NCBI GenBank assembly: GCA_013373625.1
Contig: JABXHM010000003.1
Span: 1 to 64,000 of the forward strand
DNA length: 64,000 bases
Direction: 5' to 3'
Origin: Alteromonadaceae bacterium
Lineage (GTDB): Bacteria > Pseudomonadota > Gammaproteobacteria > Enterobacterales > Alteromonadaceae
Made by a program: the position numbers and the translations under genes. Each line of letters opens with the position of its first letter. Position 1 is the stretch's first letter. This document shows, one piece after another, positions 13,042-22,174 of this stretch. The notes under the pieces are model-generated. The model had not been told where the DNA came from, did no database searches, and saw only the letters and a list, made by a program, of their open reading frames with translations.

Positions 13042-13419
13042 TTACTTAACTTCAACTTCTGCACCCGCTTCAGTAAGCGCTGCTTTCAGTTCTTCAGCTT
13101 CTTCTTTGCTTACGCCTTCTTTGATAGCTTTAGGAGCAGATTCAACTACTTCTTTAGCTTCTTTCAGGCCAAGGCCAGTTGCTGCGCGAACAGCTTTGAT
13201 TACTGCAACCTTGTTGCCACCGAATGAAGTCATAACAACATCAAATTCAGTTTTCTCTTCTGCAGCAGCAGCGTCACCGCCAGCAGCTGGACCTGCAACT
13301 GCAACAGCAGCGGCAGCAGATACGTTGAATTTTTCTTCAGCTGCTTCGATCAGTTCAACCAGTTCCATTACTGGCATTTCAGCGATCGCGTTTAAGATAT
13401 CTTCTTTAGTTAGAGCCAT
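13042..13419 (-). CDS. rplL: 50S ribosomal protein L7/L12
   Basis: Stalk protein that recruits translational GTPases. The 125 residues show the N-terminal dimerisation helix, an Ala/Gly-rich hinge at about residues 34-52, and the C-terminal factor-binding domain with [20 protein letters not shown]. It follows rplJ after 57 bp and is translated with it under control of the L10 leader. The copy is ordinary in length and composition. Confidence 0.97.
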   Translation of the reverse strand: MALTKEDILNAIAEMPVMELVELIEAAEEKFNVSAAAAVAVAGPAAGGDAAAAEEKTEFDVVMTSFGGNKVAVIKAVRAATGLGLKEAKEVVESAPKAIKEGVSKEEAEELKAALTEAGAEVEVK

Positions 13420-13476
13420 TTTCTCTAAACTCCTGGGATTAAAATGTTAAAAAAATCAATATGCCAAAAACGCCAA

Positions 13477-13995
13477 TTACTTGGTGTCTTTGACCGCCGC
13501 CAATACACGCACAAACTTGCCAGGCACTTCGTTGATAGTACGAACGAATTTCTCGGCAGGTGCTTTGAAGGTTGCAAGTAGTTTCGCAAGCGCTTCGTCG
13601 CGGGTAGGCAGAGACGCCACTGCATCCAGTTTTTCTGGACCAAGCAGACCACTACCAATCGATAAAGCAGTAACTTTAAGCTTATCGTTAGTCTTACCGA
13701 AGTCTTTAAAAAGACGTGCTGCACCGCCTGGTGCATCGATAGAGAAACCATAAATAAGCGGACCAGTTAAGGCGCTATCTAAATCGGAAAATTTGCTGTC
13801 TGCCAATGCACGCTTAGCCAGAGTATTACGTACAACCTTAAGGTATACGCCTTGCTCACGAGCTTTAACGCGCAGATCAGTCAGATCGGCAACTTCCATC
13901 CCACGGTATTCAGCAACGGCTACGGATAGAGCGCGAGATGCAACATCGGAAACCTCTGCTACGATCTCTTTTTTTGCTGCTAAACCTAGTGCCAC
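13477..13995 (-). CDS. rplJ: 50S ribosomal protein L10
   Basis: L10 anchors the L7/L12 stalk on 23S rRNA and represses its own operon. I chose the GTG at 13995 (172 aa, beginning [15 protein letters not shown]) because an AGAGGTG ribosome-binding sequence lies just upstream. An in-frame GTG at 14004 sits inside that sequence and cannot use it. The N-terminus then aligns with E. coli L10, whose start is followed by the same AIVAEV-type segment. It is separated from rplA by a 298-bp region containing the L10 leader. Confidence 0.95.
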   Translation of the reverse strand: MALGLAAKKEIVAEVSDVASRALSVAVAEYRGMEVADLTDLRVKAREQGVYLKVVRNTLAKRALADSKFSDLDSALTGPLIYGFSIDAPGGAARLFKDFGKTNDKLKVTALSIGSGLLGPEKLDAVASLPTRDEALAKLLATFKAPAEKFVRTINEVPGKFVRVLAAVKDTK

Positions 13996-14117
13996 TGAGT
14001 TCACCTCTTAAAATCTGATTAAGCCAGTTATCAACCTAATCAGGGTTCACAGATTGATGCCTTCACCAATTGAAGACACCGCTCTACGGTGTTTTTACCC
14101 CAGAGAGTCTGAGTCCA

Positions 14118-14225
14118 AACCACCGTCTGCGCAGGCTTGCTTGATTAAGTAACGCATTAGCGTAAAAGTTCTCTTACCTCTTTTACTGCGTCACGCCTGC
14201 GGTCTAGGACGGGAGCCAGAATTCG
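14118..14225 (-). promoter_or_regulatory. Ribosomal protein L10 leader (autoregulatory RNA)
   Basis: The minus strand carries AGACCGCAGG (14205-14196) and CCUGCGCAGACGGUG (14135-14121), two arms that pair through CGCAGG/CCUGCG and are flanked by AGAC/AGACGG segments. These are the conserved kink-turn features of the L10 leader known upstream of rplJ in E. coli and other bacteria. Binding of the L10-L12 complex there represses rplJL translation. A separate 8-bp stem (14265-14285) lies just past the rplA stop codon. Confidence 0.85.
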
Positions 14226-14293
14226 CTGTGCGATATAATGGCTCCAACCCAAAACCGGAGAGAATATCGGTATTAGCTACCGATAAGGGGGCA

Positions 14294-14989
14294 TTACAGG
14301 CCCACAGTACCTTTATCAAGAACAACGCCGGCACCCATTGTCGTGCTCAGGCTAACTTTCTTGATGTAAGTACCTTTAGCTGAAGAAGGCTTGGCTTTCT
14401 TCAGAGCTTCCAGTAATGCTTCTAAATTTTCCTGGATTTGATTCGCTTCAAAAGCAATCTTACCAATGCTGGCGTGGATGATACCGTTCTTGTCGTTACG
14501 GTAGCGAACCTGACCCGCTTTTGCATTTTTAACTGCAGTCGCAACGTCTGGCGTTACAGTGCCAGTTTTAGGGTTAGGCATCAGGCCACGTGGACCTAAG
14601 ATTTGACCTAACTGACCAACAACACGCATAGCGTCCGGGCTGGCAACAACAACGTCAAAGTTCATTTCGCCTTTCTTAACCTGCTCAGCTAAGTCGTCCA
14701 TACCAACAATGTCAGCACCGGCTTCTTTAGCGGCTTCAGCGTTAGCACCCTGAGTGAATACTGCAACACGAACTTCTTTACCAGTACCGTTAGGCAGTAC
14801 CGTTGCACCGCGAACGTTTTGGTCAGATTTCTTAGCGTCGATACCCAGGTTTACCGCTACGTCTACGCTCTCAGCGAAGTTAGCAGTTGCCAGCTCTTTA
14901 AGCAGAGCGACGGCTTCGTTGATGTCATACTCTTTAGTCGCATCAACTTTTTCACGGATTACACGTGCGCGCTTTGTTAATTTAGCCAT
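14294..14989 (-). CDS. rplA: 50S ribosomal protein L1
   Basis: L1 forms the mobile stalk at the tRNA E site and in E. coli represses the rplKA operon by binding the rplK leader. The 231 residues are near the usual 234. The signature region [17 protein letters not shown] is present. It follows rplK after only 4 bp, consistent with translational coupling. Nothing unusual is seen. Confidence 0.97.
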   Translation of the reverse strand: MAKLTKRARVIREKVDATKEYDINEAVALLKELATANFAESVDVAVNLGIDAKKSDQNVRGATVLPNGTGKEVRVAVFTQGANAEAAKEAGADIVGMDDLAEQVKKGEMNFDVVVASPDAMRVVGQLGQILGPRGLMPNPKTGTVTPDVATAVKNAKAGQVRYRNDKNGIIHASIGKIAFEANQIQENLEALLEALKKAKPSSAKGTYIKKVSLSTTMGAGVVLDKGTVGL

Positions 14990-14993
14990 TCGA

Positions 14994-15422
14994 TTAACCC
15001 TCTACCTTCAAGCCCATGGAACGAGCAGAACCCGCAATTGTACGTACCGCAGCGTCAAGGTCTGCAGCAGTTAGATCCGGCTCTTTAGTCTTGGCAATTT
15101 CTTCCAGCTGAGCACGGGTAACAGTACCCACTTTTTCAGTGTTAGGACGACCTGAACCACTCTTGATACCAGCCGCTTTTTTCAGCAGGTAAGAGGCAGG
15201 AGGCGTTTTAGTTTCGAATGTGAAAGAGCGATCTTCGTACACAGTAATTTCTACTGGTACTGGCGCACCTTTCTCAAGACTCTCAGTTTTAGCGTTGAAA
15301 GCCTTACAGAATTCCATGATGTTCACACCATGTTGACCTAATGCAGGACCAACTGGTGGAGATGGGTTTGCAGCACCGGCTGCAACCTGAAGCTTAATTA
15401 AGCCTGTTACTTTTTTAGCCAT
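14994..15422 (-). CDS. rplK: 50S ribosomal protein L11
   Basis: L11 lies at the GTPase-associated centre and is needed for RelA activation by uncharged tRNA. It has 142 residues, the standard length. The N-terminal domain holds the proline-rich [19 protein letters not shown] signature, and the C-terminal RNA-binding domain follows. It is the first gene after a consensus promoter at 15513-15541 and is coupled to rplA. Confidence 0.97.
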   Translation of the reverse strand: MAKKVTGLIKLQVAAGAANPSPPVGPALGQHGVNIMEFCKAFNAKTESLEKGAPVPVEITVYEDRSFTFETKTPPASYLLKKAAGIKSGSGRPNTEKVGTVTRAQLEEIAKTKEPDLTAADLDAAVRTIAGSARSMGLKVEG

Positions 15423-15512
15423 TTTAAATGCTCTCGTTAGTGGGTCAGACGCCTTGCAGATATCGAGATTATCCGCTCAATCGGCTCCCCGGTTCCAATA
15501 AAAGGGGCGCGA

Positions 15513-15541
15513 ATTATAGGCTAACAAATAGCCTGATGCAA
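15513..15541 (-). promoter_or_regulatory. Sigma70 promoter of rplKA
   Basis: TTGCAT (15541-15536) and TATAAT (15518-15513) with a 17-bp spacer on the minus strand, followed by a GC-rich discriminator (TCGCGCCCC) of the kind found at stringently controlled promoters. It lies downstream of the nusG terminator and about 90 bp ahead of rplK, so rplKA(JL-rpoBC) starts here. Confidence 0.85.
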
Positions 15542-15577
15542 CCTCTTGTACAAAATAGTTTTTTATTATCCAACCGC

Positions 15578-15607
15578 AAAAAAGCCTCATTATAAAATAA
15601 TAAGGCT
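15578..15607 (-). terminator. Intrinsic terminator after secE-nusG
   Basis: On the minus strand AGCCU and AGGCU arms with an inner AUUAU/AUAAU stem, interrupted by one A-C mismatch, form a hairpin with a 3-nt loop followed by U6. It is 21 bp past the nusG stop and separates secE-nusG from the rplK promoter. Confidence 0.85.
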
Positions 15608-15628
15608 TTTCAGCATTTTGTGTGGATT

Positions 15629-16180
15629 TTAGCCTTTTTCGACCTGACTGAATTCGAGGTCTACAGGCGTTGAACGTCCGAAAATTAGTACCGACACTTT
15701 TACGCGGCTCTTTTCGTAGTCCACTTCTTCGACAACGCCGTTGAAGTCGGCAAATGGGCCGTCGGTAACGCGCACCACTTCGCCTGGTTCGAACAACGTT
15801 TTTGGTTTTGGCTTATCAACCGACTCTTCAAGACGGTTAAGAATAGCGTCGGCTTCGCGCTGAGAAATTGGCATTGGCCGATCAGACGTACCACCAATGA
15901 AACCCAGTACACGTGGTACACTTTTCACCAGGTGCCACGAGTCTTCGTTCATTTCCATTTCAACCAGCACATAACCCGGGTAAAACTTTCGCTCTGACTT
16001 ACGCTTTTGGCCGGCACGCATTTCGACGACTTCTTCAGTGGGTACTAAAACCTGGCCGAAGTAGTCTTCCATTTCGTGCATTTTGATATATTCAAGCAGT
16101 GTTTTCTTTACACGAGCTTCATACTGAGAATAGGCTTGTACTACATACCAGCGCTTTTTCTTTTGCGTTTCTTCAGTCAT
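15629..16180 (-). CDS. nusG: Transcription termination/antitermination factor NusG
   Basis: NusG binds RNA polymerase, suppresses pausing and links it to Rho or to ribosomal S10. The 183 residues match the family (181 in E. coli). The NGN domain covers about residues 10-120 ([15 protein letters not shown] at its start) and a C-terminal KOW domain begins near residue 130 ([19 protein letters not shown]). It follows secE after 4 bp in the classic secE-nusG pair. Confidence 0.97.
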   Translation of the reverse strand: MTEETQKKKRWYVVQAYSQYEARVKKTLLEYIKMHEMEDYFGQVLVPTEEVVEMRAGQKRKSERKFYPGYVLVEMEMNEDSWHLVKSVPRVLGFIGGTSDRPMPISQREADAILNRLEESVDKPKPKTLFEPGEVVRVTDGPFADFNGVVEEVDYEKSRVKVSVLIFGRSTPVDLEFSQVEKG

Positions 16181-16184
16181 GCTC

Positions 16185-16562
16185 TTACGCTCCTATACCC
16201 GTGATCAAACCAACAACCCATACCAGAATGCCGTCGATACCCCATAACAGCAGCGCTGCGATGATGGTTGCTACAATAACAATCAGTGTTGTCTGGTTAA
16301 GTTCCTGACGCGAAGGCCATACAACCTTGCGTACTTCCATCCGCGAATCTTTGGCAAACGTAAGGAAAGTCGAACCTTTGGTGGTACTGGCAGCAATAAA
16401 TCCCGCAATCGCAACAGCCACAACCGCACCCAGGGCGCGATACAGTACAGACATTTCACCGTACATATAGTTTGCGGTAATTACGCCTGCTAATAATGCA
16501 AACACGATTAACCACTTTAGCATGTCCATTGAATTGGATGGATTTTCCGTTTTTTCGCTCAT
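16185..16562 (-). CDS. secE: Preprotein translocase subunit SecE
   Basis: SecE is the clamp subunit of the SecYEG protein-conducting channel. The 125-residue length and three predicted membrane segments (about residues 14-30, 35-55 and 92-118) match the long enterobacterial-type SecE. The conserved cytoplasmic amphipathic region ([14 protein letters not shown]) precedes the last segment. It lies directly downstream of tRNA-Trp and is cotranscribed with nusG. Confidence 0.95.
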   Translation of the reverse strand: MSEKTENPSNSMDMLKWLIVFALLAGVITANYMYGEMSVLYRALGAVVAVAIAGFIAASTTKGSTFLTFAKDSRMEVRKVVWPSRQELNQTTLIVIVATIIAALLLWGIDGILVWVVGLITGIGA

Positions 16563-16626
16563 TTCACGACCCTAGCAATACGGCTTTCTTCAAACTGCCC
16601 GCGTACGCACACAGCATTATTTAATT

Positions 16627-16703
16627 TGGCAGGGGTGGAGGGACTCGAACCCCCAACCATCGGTTTTGGAGACCGCTGTTCTACCAATTCGAACTACACC
16701 CCT
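16627..16703 (-). tRNA. trpT: tRNA-Trp (anticodon CCA), 3' CCA encoded
   Basis: A full cloverleaf is readable on the minus strand: acceptor AGGGGTG pairs with CACCCCT, the D-arm is GTTC/GAAC, the anticodon loop is CUCCAAA with anticodon CCA, the T-loop is TTCGAGT, and the terminal CCA is encoded. The first anticodon-stem pair is G-A. The D-loop is one base longer than in E. coli tRNA-Trp, giving 77 nt. It lies 64 bp upstream of secE, a position where tRNA and tuf genes are common in gammaproteobacteria. Confidence 0.97.
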
Positions 16704-16862
16704 ATTTCCTTCATACCCTTCATGCTTGAGCTTACACTTTTAGCATAAGTGAATATTCAGGTTAACATCCATCAGCCTACTGACCGATTTTAATTACACT
16801 CACCTTGTGAAGTTTTTTCGTTTTTTAGTGAAAAAGTGCGGCTTCGCAAGGGAGGGACGCGT

Positions 16863-16890
16863 ATTATACTTAAAGAGCTTCGAGATACAA
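16863..16890 (-). promoter_or_regulatory. Sigma70 promoter for tRNA-Trp and secE-nusG
   Basis: TTGTAT (16890-16885), a 16-bp spacer and a perfect TATAAT (16868-16863), followed by a GC-rich discriminator (ACGCGTCCC) typical of stable-RNA promoters. The predicted 5' leader before the tRNA is about 150 nt and would need processing. The rest of the stretch 16704-17018 shows nothing recognisable. Confidence 0.75.
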
Positions 16891-17018
16891 GCGCTTTGTT
16901 AGCAGCACAATACTTACTGCTGGCTAGCGCTAAATGTCACCTGTATGAGCGGTATCAGAGTCCAAATACCAGGATATATACGCAATTAAAGCGCCATTCC
17001 GCATCGGCTTAACGCAAT

Positions 17019-18098
17019 TTATTGCGTAAAAATATGGTGTTGGGTGGCCGTAAAATAATCTCTGAATATTTGGTTTACGACACTGCCCGTTGACGCAGCA
17101 CGAATACCTGAATACGGGTATAAGCCAACTATCGCATGGTTAAGCTGTGCAACTGATGCACAGGCCGTGCGATGCACATCACGAACAACTGATTGCTCAA
17201 ATACAGTGTTATGGGCCTTCAACGAAGCACATTGTGCTGCCAGTCGCTGGCAATCTGCATTGGCTGAATGTATTACAGCTTTTAATTGTTCGCGGGCGGG
17301 AAGCTGTTTACTCTCCACGGTCTCGGCATATAAATGCTCAGCCATGCCGATATAGTTTACCCACAGAGTGAGGTCGGCAAATACGCCAAAATCCAGTTGA
17401 TACAACGGTTGTGGTAAATACACCTTGTCGTAAGTGAAACTTTGTATGTCATCAGCATACGCATCCTGCACTGCAAAACTATGGGTTGCCGTCGCTTTTA
17501 GCCCCATGGTTCGCCAGTCATCTATCACACTCACCTGTCCGGCAGGTAACACAAAGGATTTAACGGCTTCACCGCCTTGCTGGTTTAATACTGGCTTGCC
17601 GTTTTGAGTTAGCTTAGCGCTCAGAGTAAAGTGTGTCAGGTAAGGGGCGCCAGTCGCATAGCGCCAACGACCCTGTATGTGGTAACCCTGGTTTGAAGGA
17701 CTAGCGCTACCAAACACACCGCCACTGCCACCCAGTATTACCGGTTGGCCGTTAAACAGTTTCTCGGCATATTCAGGCTGCAAATTACCGATAAAAAAGT
17801 TTGCACCGGCACAGAGAGTCACTGTCCAACCTAAGCTGCCATCGTGACGGGCTAACGTCTGCAACGTATTCAGCCCCTCCTCTAAACTGCACTCTACCCC
17901 CCCAAACGATTCAGGCACCCACAGGTTCCAGAGGTTTTGCTGGGTTATCCAGGCAAGTGTTGTGCGTGACAATCTGTGGTGTTCAGGTATATCGGGTACT
18001 TTACTTAAGTTCATATTTTGCCGTATCGCAGTTGCCTTCAGACGGTTTTTCAAAGGTGTCTGGCGTTTAGCCAGGGCATGTGGATCATTTCCCGACAC
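17019..18098 (-). CDS. Acyl-CoA dehydrogenase-like flavoprotein
   Basis: The 359 residues have the fold signature of acyl-CoA dehydrogenases and their group D monooxygenase relatives: the VPESFGG segment near residue 62, a middle beta domain (GGSGGVFG, WRYATGA), and a C-terminal helical domain ending RDYFTATQHHIF, the type-2 C-terminal pattern seen in HsaA/DszC-like enzymes. The substrate is unknown. The start is GTG at 18098 without a clear ribosome-binding site; ATG at 18014 is an alternative. It follows the ABC exporter gene by 40 bp, probably in the same operon. Confidence 0.7.
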   Translation of the reverse strand: MSGNDPHALAKRQTPLKNRLKATAIRQNMNLSKVPDIPEHHRLSRTTLAWITQQNLWNLWVPESFGGVECSLEEGLNTLQTLARHDGSLGWTVTLCAGANFFIGNLQPEYAEKLFNGQPVILGGSGGVFGSASPSNQGYHIQGRWRYATGAPYLTHFTLSAKLTQNGKPVLNQQGGEAVKSFVLPAGQVSVIDDWRTMGLKATATHSFAVQDAYADDIQSFTYDKVYLPQPLYQLDFGVFADLTLWVNYIGMAEHLYAETVESKQLPAREQLKAVIHSANADCQRLAAQCASLKAHNTVFEQSVVRDVHRTACASVAQLNHAIVGLYPYSGIRAASTGSVVNQIFRDYFTATQHHIFTQ

Positions 18099-18138
18099 GT
18101 CGCTGAGTGAAATGCCGGGAAACGCAATTATGCAGACA

Positions 18139-19980
18139 TTATTCTAAGCCAAGAAACCCACCCGTTTGGTGTGCCCATAACTTGGCGTAAATACCGCCCT
18201 TATCCAACAGCGCCTGATGCGATCCCTGCTCCACTATTTTACCGTTATCCAGCACTAGCAAACGATCCATCTGAGCAATAGTGGATAAACGGTGGGCAAT
18301 AGCCAGTACGGTTTTGTTTTCCATAACTTTATTCAGGCATTCCTGAATGGCCGCTTCAACTTCTGAGTCCAGTGCAGAGGTGGCCTCGTCTAAAATAAGC
18401 ACCGGCGCATCTTTAAGCAATACACGGGCTATTGCGATACGCTGACGCTGTCCGCCAGAGAGTTTTACGCCGCGTTCGCCTACCTGGGCATCAAAACCTG
18501 TACGGCCGTCTTTATCAGACAATTGCTGGATGAACTCGAAGGCTTCTGCCTGCACAGCGGCTTTAATCATAGCGTCGTCATCTGCATCGTTACGGCCGTA
18601 GATAATGTTATCCCGTACCGAGCGATGCATCAGTGAAGTGTCCTGAGTCACCATGCTAATTTTGGCGCGTAAAGACTCCTGATCAACTTGACTAATATCC
18701 TGACCATCAATCAGAATTTGCCCTTCAGTTGTATCGTAAAAACGTAGCAATAAATTCACCAGGGTAGACTTACCGGCCCCCGAGCGCCCGACCAGCCCGA
18801 CTTTCTCACCCGGCTTAATATGTAAGTCGAGATTTTCAAAGACCGGCACTGGTTGCTGGTTGTTGCCTGGGTAACTGAAACTCATATTTTTGAATTCAAT
18901 TTGCCCGCCACTGACGTTGAGTTGACCAGCCTGCTTTACATTCTTAACCGCGACCGGCTGAGCCAGGGTATTGATGCCATCCTGCACCGTCCCCAGATTC
19001 TCAAACAGCGACGCGACTTCCCACATAACCCAGTGAGACATGCCGTTAAGGCGCAGACACAGACTCACCGCCAGGGCAATTTCGCCCGGCGTTACAATTT
19101 GCTGCAGCCATAAATATATCGATAGCGCACCAATACTAAAAATGAGCAGAGCATTGCTGAGCTCAACACAAAACTCCAGAATGGTCACCAGACGCATCTG
19201 CGGATACACCGTATGTAGAAACTTGTCCATACTTTCGCGCGCGTAATTCGCTTCGCGCTGACTGTGCGAGAACAGTTTTACCGTGGAGATATTGGTGTAA
19301 CTATCGACAATACGGCCGGTCATCAACGAGCGCGCGTCAGCCTGATACTGAGACACTTGCTTTAATTTCGGCACTAACACACGCAGAATAACGATATAGA
19401 TACCAAGCCATATAATCAGCGGTACACTCAAGCGCCAGTCGGCACTAAAGATCAGCGCTACCATAGAAATAAAATACACCCCGATATACACCATCAAATC
19501 GAGGATTTTCATGACGGTTTCACGCACTGAAAGGGCGGTCTGCATAACCTTAGTGGCAACCCGGCCGGCAAACTCATTGTGGAAAAACGTCAGACTTTGC
19601 CCCAGCAGATAACGGTGTGCCTGCCAGCGAATACGCATAGGATAGTTCCCCAGCAGCGACTGGCGCGAGAACAGCGAGCGTAACAAAATAAAGCCAGGGA
19701 TTAACACAACCACCACCAGTCCCATACCTATTAACCTGGTGCTTTCCTGCTCGATAAACGTGGCCCGGTCTTTTTCGGCAAACCAGTCAACTAATTGCCC
19801 CATAAAACCAAATAGCGCGACTTCCAGAATAGCAACGATCGCGCTGAGTACCGACACGGTCAGTAAAACCCGCCACATTCCGCCAGTATAGTGCTTACAA
19901 AATGCCACCATGCCGGTAGGCGGCTGTTCTGGTGATTCGGTAGGAAAAGGGTTAGTAAGTCGCTCAAAAAATGAAAACAT
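18139..19980 (-). CDS. ABC exporter, fused membrane and ATPase domains
   Basis: A 613-residue half-transporter that should act as a homodimer in the inner membrane. Residues about 35-320 hold six membrane segments of the type I exporter fold; the ATPase domain follows. Walker A GRSGAGKST is at 398-406, the signature LSGGQ at 507-511, Walker B VLILDE at 527-532 and the switch histidine at about 563, so it should be active. The substrate is not deducible (MsbA/multidrug-like family). It lies between the RraA-like and acyl-CoA dehydrogenase-like genes with short gaps, suggesting one operon. Confidence 0.88.
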   Translation of the reverse strand: MFSFFERLTNPFPTESPEQPPTGMVAFCKHYTGGMWRVLLTVSVLSAIVAILEVALFGFMGQLVDWFAEKDRATFIEQESTRLIGMGLVVVVLIPGFILLRSLFSRQSLLGNYPMRIRWQAHRYLLGQSLTFFHNEFAGRVATKVMQTALSVRETVMKILDLMVYIGVYFISMVALIFSADWRLSVPLIIWLGIYIVILRVLVPKLKQVSQYQADARSLMTGRIVDSYTNISTVKLFSHSQREANYARESMDKFLHTVYPQMRLVTILEFCVELSNALLIFSIGALSIYLWLQQIVTPGEIALAVSLCLRLNGMSHWVMWEVASLFENLGTVQDGINTLAQPVAVKNVKQAGQLNVSGGQIEFKNMSFSYPGNNQQPVPVFENLDLHIKPGEKVGLVGRSGAGKSTLVNLLLRFYDTTEGQILIDGQDISQVDQESLRAKISMVTQDTSLMHRSVRDNIIYGRNDADDDAMIKAAVQAEAFEFIQQLSDKDGRTGFDAQVGERGVKLSGGQRQRIAIARVLLKDAPVLILDEATSALDSEVEAAIQECLNKVMENKTVLAIAHRLSTIAQMDRLLVLDNGKIVEQGSHQALLDKGGIYAKLWAHQTGGFLGLE

Positions 19981-20001
19981 CAGGGCCTATTTACTCATTG
20001 C

Positions 20002-20619
20002 TCAGGTATCATCACCCCCCAGTTGGCGGAGGATTGATTCAACTTTATCGTGGTGTTGGGTTTGCCATTCGTCCAGCGTCATGGCGCTGTCCTGGTCGGC
20101 GCGTTTTTTCGCTATGTCGAAAGCTTCAGCGGCATTGGCCTGTGGAATAACAGCAATACCTTCTTCGTCGGCGACAATGATATCACCGGCATGCACTGTC
20201 ACACCACCACAGTTAACGGGCTGATTTAACGGATCGACACATTTTTTTGCACCCGGTTTAGGCATAACGCCACGCGCAAAGACCGGAAAACCGAGCTCAC
20301 GGACTTCACCGAGATCGCGAATGACACCGTCTACAATGAAACCGGTGACACCCCGGCGCTGCGCGATAGCGCAAACATTCCCCCCTGACACAGCAAATTG
20401 ATCGTCCGCTTCAACAACAATAATATCACCGGGATTCGCGCGGTAAATTGCTGCGTGCAGCATGAGGTGATCGCCGGGCTGGCATTTTACGGTAAACGCA
20501 GGGCCCGAAATGTTAGGCACCGGTTGCCACAATGAATGAATGGCATAATCCATAAATTGCTCGCGCGGCAGTGCGTCGGCATACTCGCATGTTGAGACAG
20601 ATGAAAAGTCAATGGTCAT
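20002..20619 (-). CDS. RraA family protein (HMG/CHA aldolase-like)
   Basis: The 205 residues belong to the RraA/dimethylmenaquinone methyltransferase-like family, which includes the RNase E inhibitor RraA and 4-hydroxy-4-methyl-2-oxoglutarate aldolases. The conserved Arg-Asp pair in VDGVIRDLGE is at 101-102 and the GGNVCAIAQRRG loop precedes it. True RraA is about 160 residues, so the longer form favours an aldolase/decarboxylase-type enzyme. The ATG has a GGGGAGA ribosome-binding site. It starts the unit that continues with the ABC exporter. Confidence 0.8.
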   Translation of the reverse strand: MTIDFSSVSTCEYADALPREQFMDYAIHSLWQPVPNISGPAFTVKCQPGDHLMLHAAIYRANPGDIIVVEADDQFAVSGGNVCAIAQRRGVTGFIVDGVIRDLGEVRELGFPVFARGVMPKPGAKKCVDPLNQPVNCGGVTVHAGDIIVADEEGIAVIPQANAAEAFDIAKKRADQDSAMTLDEWQTQHHDKVESILRQLGGDDT

Positions 20620-20695
20620 TACGTTCTCCCCGATGAAGTAACAGATTAAAGAATTACCACTATATCAACCCCGCACCAATTGAGGAGTCGTTGAC

Positions 20696-21610
20696 GTGTA
20701 TTTTCATTATCACTGTCTGTGTTATCTTGGACTTAAAAAACGATTACCCCATCCCATGAACCTGTCTGATTATCACCTGTTGGCCGCGCTGCTTTATTCC
20801 GCTTTGTTGTTACTTTGTAGTGGCTCATCAAAGCGAACTCTCCGCTACGGTATACCACTGGTGGCCGTGTGGTTATCGTTGAGTTTTACCGGCAGCCTGC
20901 TGTTTGCCTTGCAGGCAGTTGCCTATATCGGGCTGACTTATGTACTTCACCAACAACGACTGCCAGGGCGGTGGTTGATGACGATAGCCTGGGTACTGTG
21001 GGTTGCGTTAAGCGTTGGATTGCTCACTCACCTGCTGCCAGGTTACCAGGGACTTCAATTAACCAACAGCATGCAGGTAAAAGCCAACAGTCTGGCTGCC
21101 AGCGTTTATCTGAATACCGACAAGGTACTCATCGCCTGGGCGTTACTGCAATGGATACCGGCATGGAAAATAAATACCCGCGTTTGCTCCACAGTGCCGG
21201 GGTGGTTTTCGCTGGTATTGCCATTGCTGGTGATACCGCTAATTATGCTGCTTGCAGTTCAGCTTGGCTTACTCCGATGGCAGCCGCAACTTTCCGCACT
21301 GTTGATTATTATCGTGGTATCGAATCTGCTTAATACCTGTTTTACCGAAGAGTTGATTTTTCGCGGCGGCTTACAACAGGGGCTCCAGCAGAAACTGGGC
21401 ATTTCCGGCGGGTTAATAATCACCAGTATTATTTTTGGCGTTGTTCACTTTGCCGGTGGCGGCTGGTATATGCTGCTGGCCACATTGGCAGGACTGCTTT
21501 ATGGCCTGGTGTACCTGTTAAGCGGACGGCTGATGTGGGCAGTACTGTGTCACTGGGGACTCAATACCACCCACATTCTGTTGTTTACCTGGCCCGTGGT
21601 TCAGGCCTGA
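20696..21610 (+). CDS. CPBP family intramembrane metalloprotease
   Basis: A multi-spanning membrane protein with the three CPBP (Abi/Rce1-like) motifs: EExxxR at 218-223, FxxxH at 247-251 and HxxxN at 286-290, so the metal site looks complete. About eight hydrophobic segments are visible. I kept the GTG at 20696 because GAGGAG lies 8 bp upstream; the first ATG at 20756 (284 aa) has no such site but would remove an atypical N-terminus. It is divergent from the RraA-like gene. The natural substrate is unknown. Confidence 0.8.
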   Translation: MYFHYHCLCYLGLKKRLPHPMNLSDYHLLAALLYSALLLLCSGSSKRTLRYGIPLVAVWLSLSFTGSLLFALQAVAYIGLTYVLHQQRLPGRWLMTIAWVLWVALSVGLLTHLLPGYQGLQLTNSMQVKANSLAASVYLNTDKVLIAWALLQWIPAWKINTRVCSTVPGWFSLVLPLLVIPLIMLLAVQLGLLRWQPQLSALLIIIVVSNLLNTCFTEELIFRGGLQQGLQQKLGISGGLIITSIIFGVVHFAGGGWYMLLATLAGLLYGLVYLLSGRLMWAVLCHWGLNTTHILLFTWPVVQA

Positions 21611-21622
21611 CAATCATTCCTT

Positions 21623-22147
21623 TTATTCAGGACGGACCGCGGTCACTTCAATTTCGACCAGATAGTTGGGGTTAGCCAGGCCGGCCACCTGAAAAGCCGA
21701 ACGAGAAGGCAGGTTAGGCTGTTCTTCGGTTCCGAAAAACTGTTTATAGCCGCGCATAAACCCGGCGAAATCCATCTTACCTTCCATGGCCGGGTCTCCG
21801 ACTAAAAAGACCTGCATCTTCATTACATCGCCCATGGTCAACCCCAGGCTCTTTAAGTTTTCGTCAATTCGGTTGAGCACGCTGACGGTTTGCATTTCGG
21901 TATCACCGTAGGCTTCCATACTGCCCTTGGGCGCATCAGGATTACTCACGCCGGGCACTGAGCCGCTTAAAAAGACAATGGTGCTGGTAGCTGGCACTTC
22001 TGAAGCGCGCAGGATTGGAAAGTCTGAGCCAATCAGGCCATGGCGGATGACGGTTTCTTTGGCCGGTGAAGTTGCTTCAGCGTCATTGCATCCGGTCGTG
22101 GCAATTACTGTACTTAACAGCAGTGGGGCAAGGCATAATTTTTTCAT
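21623..22147 (-). CDS. Exported RidA-family protein (probable lipoprotein)
   Basis: The 174 residues begin with a signal peptide ending in TTGC, a plausible though not ideal lipobox with the cysteine at residue 20. The rest is a RidA (YjgF/UK114) domain, including the catalytic-type arginine in PSRSAFQVAGL and the C-terminal VEIEVTAV strand. RidA enzymes hydrolyse reactive imines/enamines to keto compounds. It follows cytochrome c after 27 bp and the amine oxidase upstream, which suggests that it clears imines made by that oxidase. Confidence 0.85.
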   Translation of the reverse strand: MKKLCLAPLLLSTVIATTGCNDAEATSPAKETVIRHGLIGSDFPILRASEVPATSTIVFLSGSVPGVSNPDAPKGSMEAYGDTEMQTVSVLNRIDENLKSLGLTMGDVMKMQVFLVGDPAMEGKMDFAGFMRGYKQFFGTEEQPNLPSRSAFQVAGLANPNYLVEIEVTAVRPE

Positions 22148-22174
22148 GTTGTGTTCCTGTGTTCTGGTTAGTGT

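Noticed and set aside
13996-14004. GTG at 14004 as rplJ start
   Set aside because: It lies within the AGAGGTG ribosome-binding sequence that serves the GTG at 13995.
14230-14242. Plus-strand TATAAT between rplA and rplJ
   Set aside because: No -35 partner and no plus-strand gene downstream; it lies by chance near the L10 leader.
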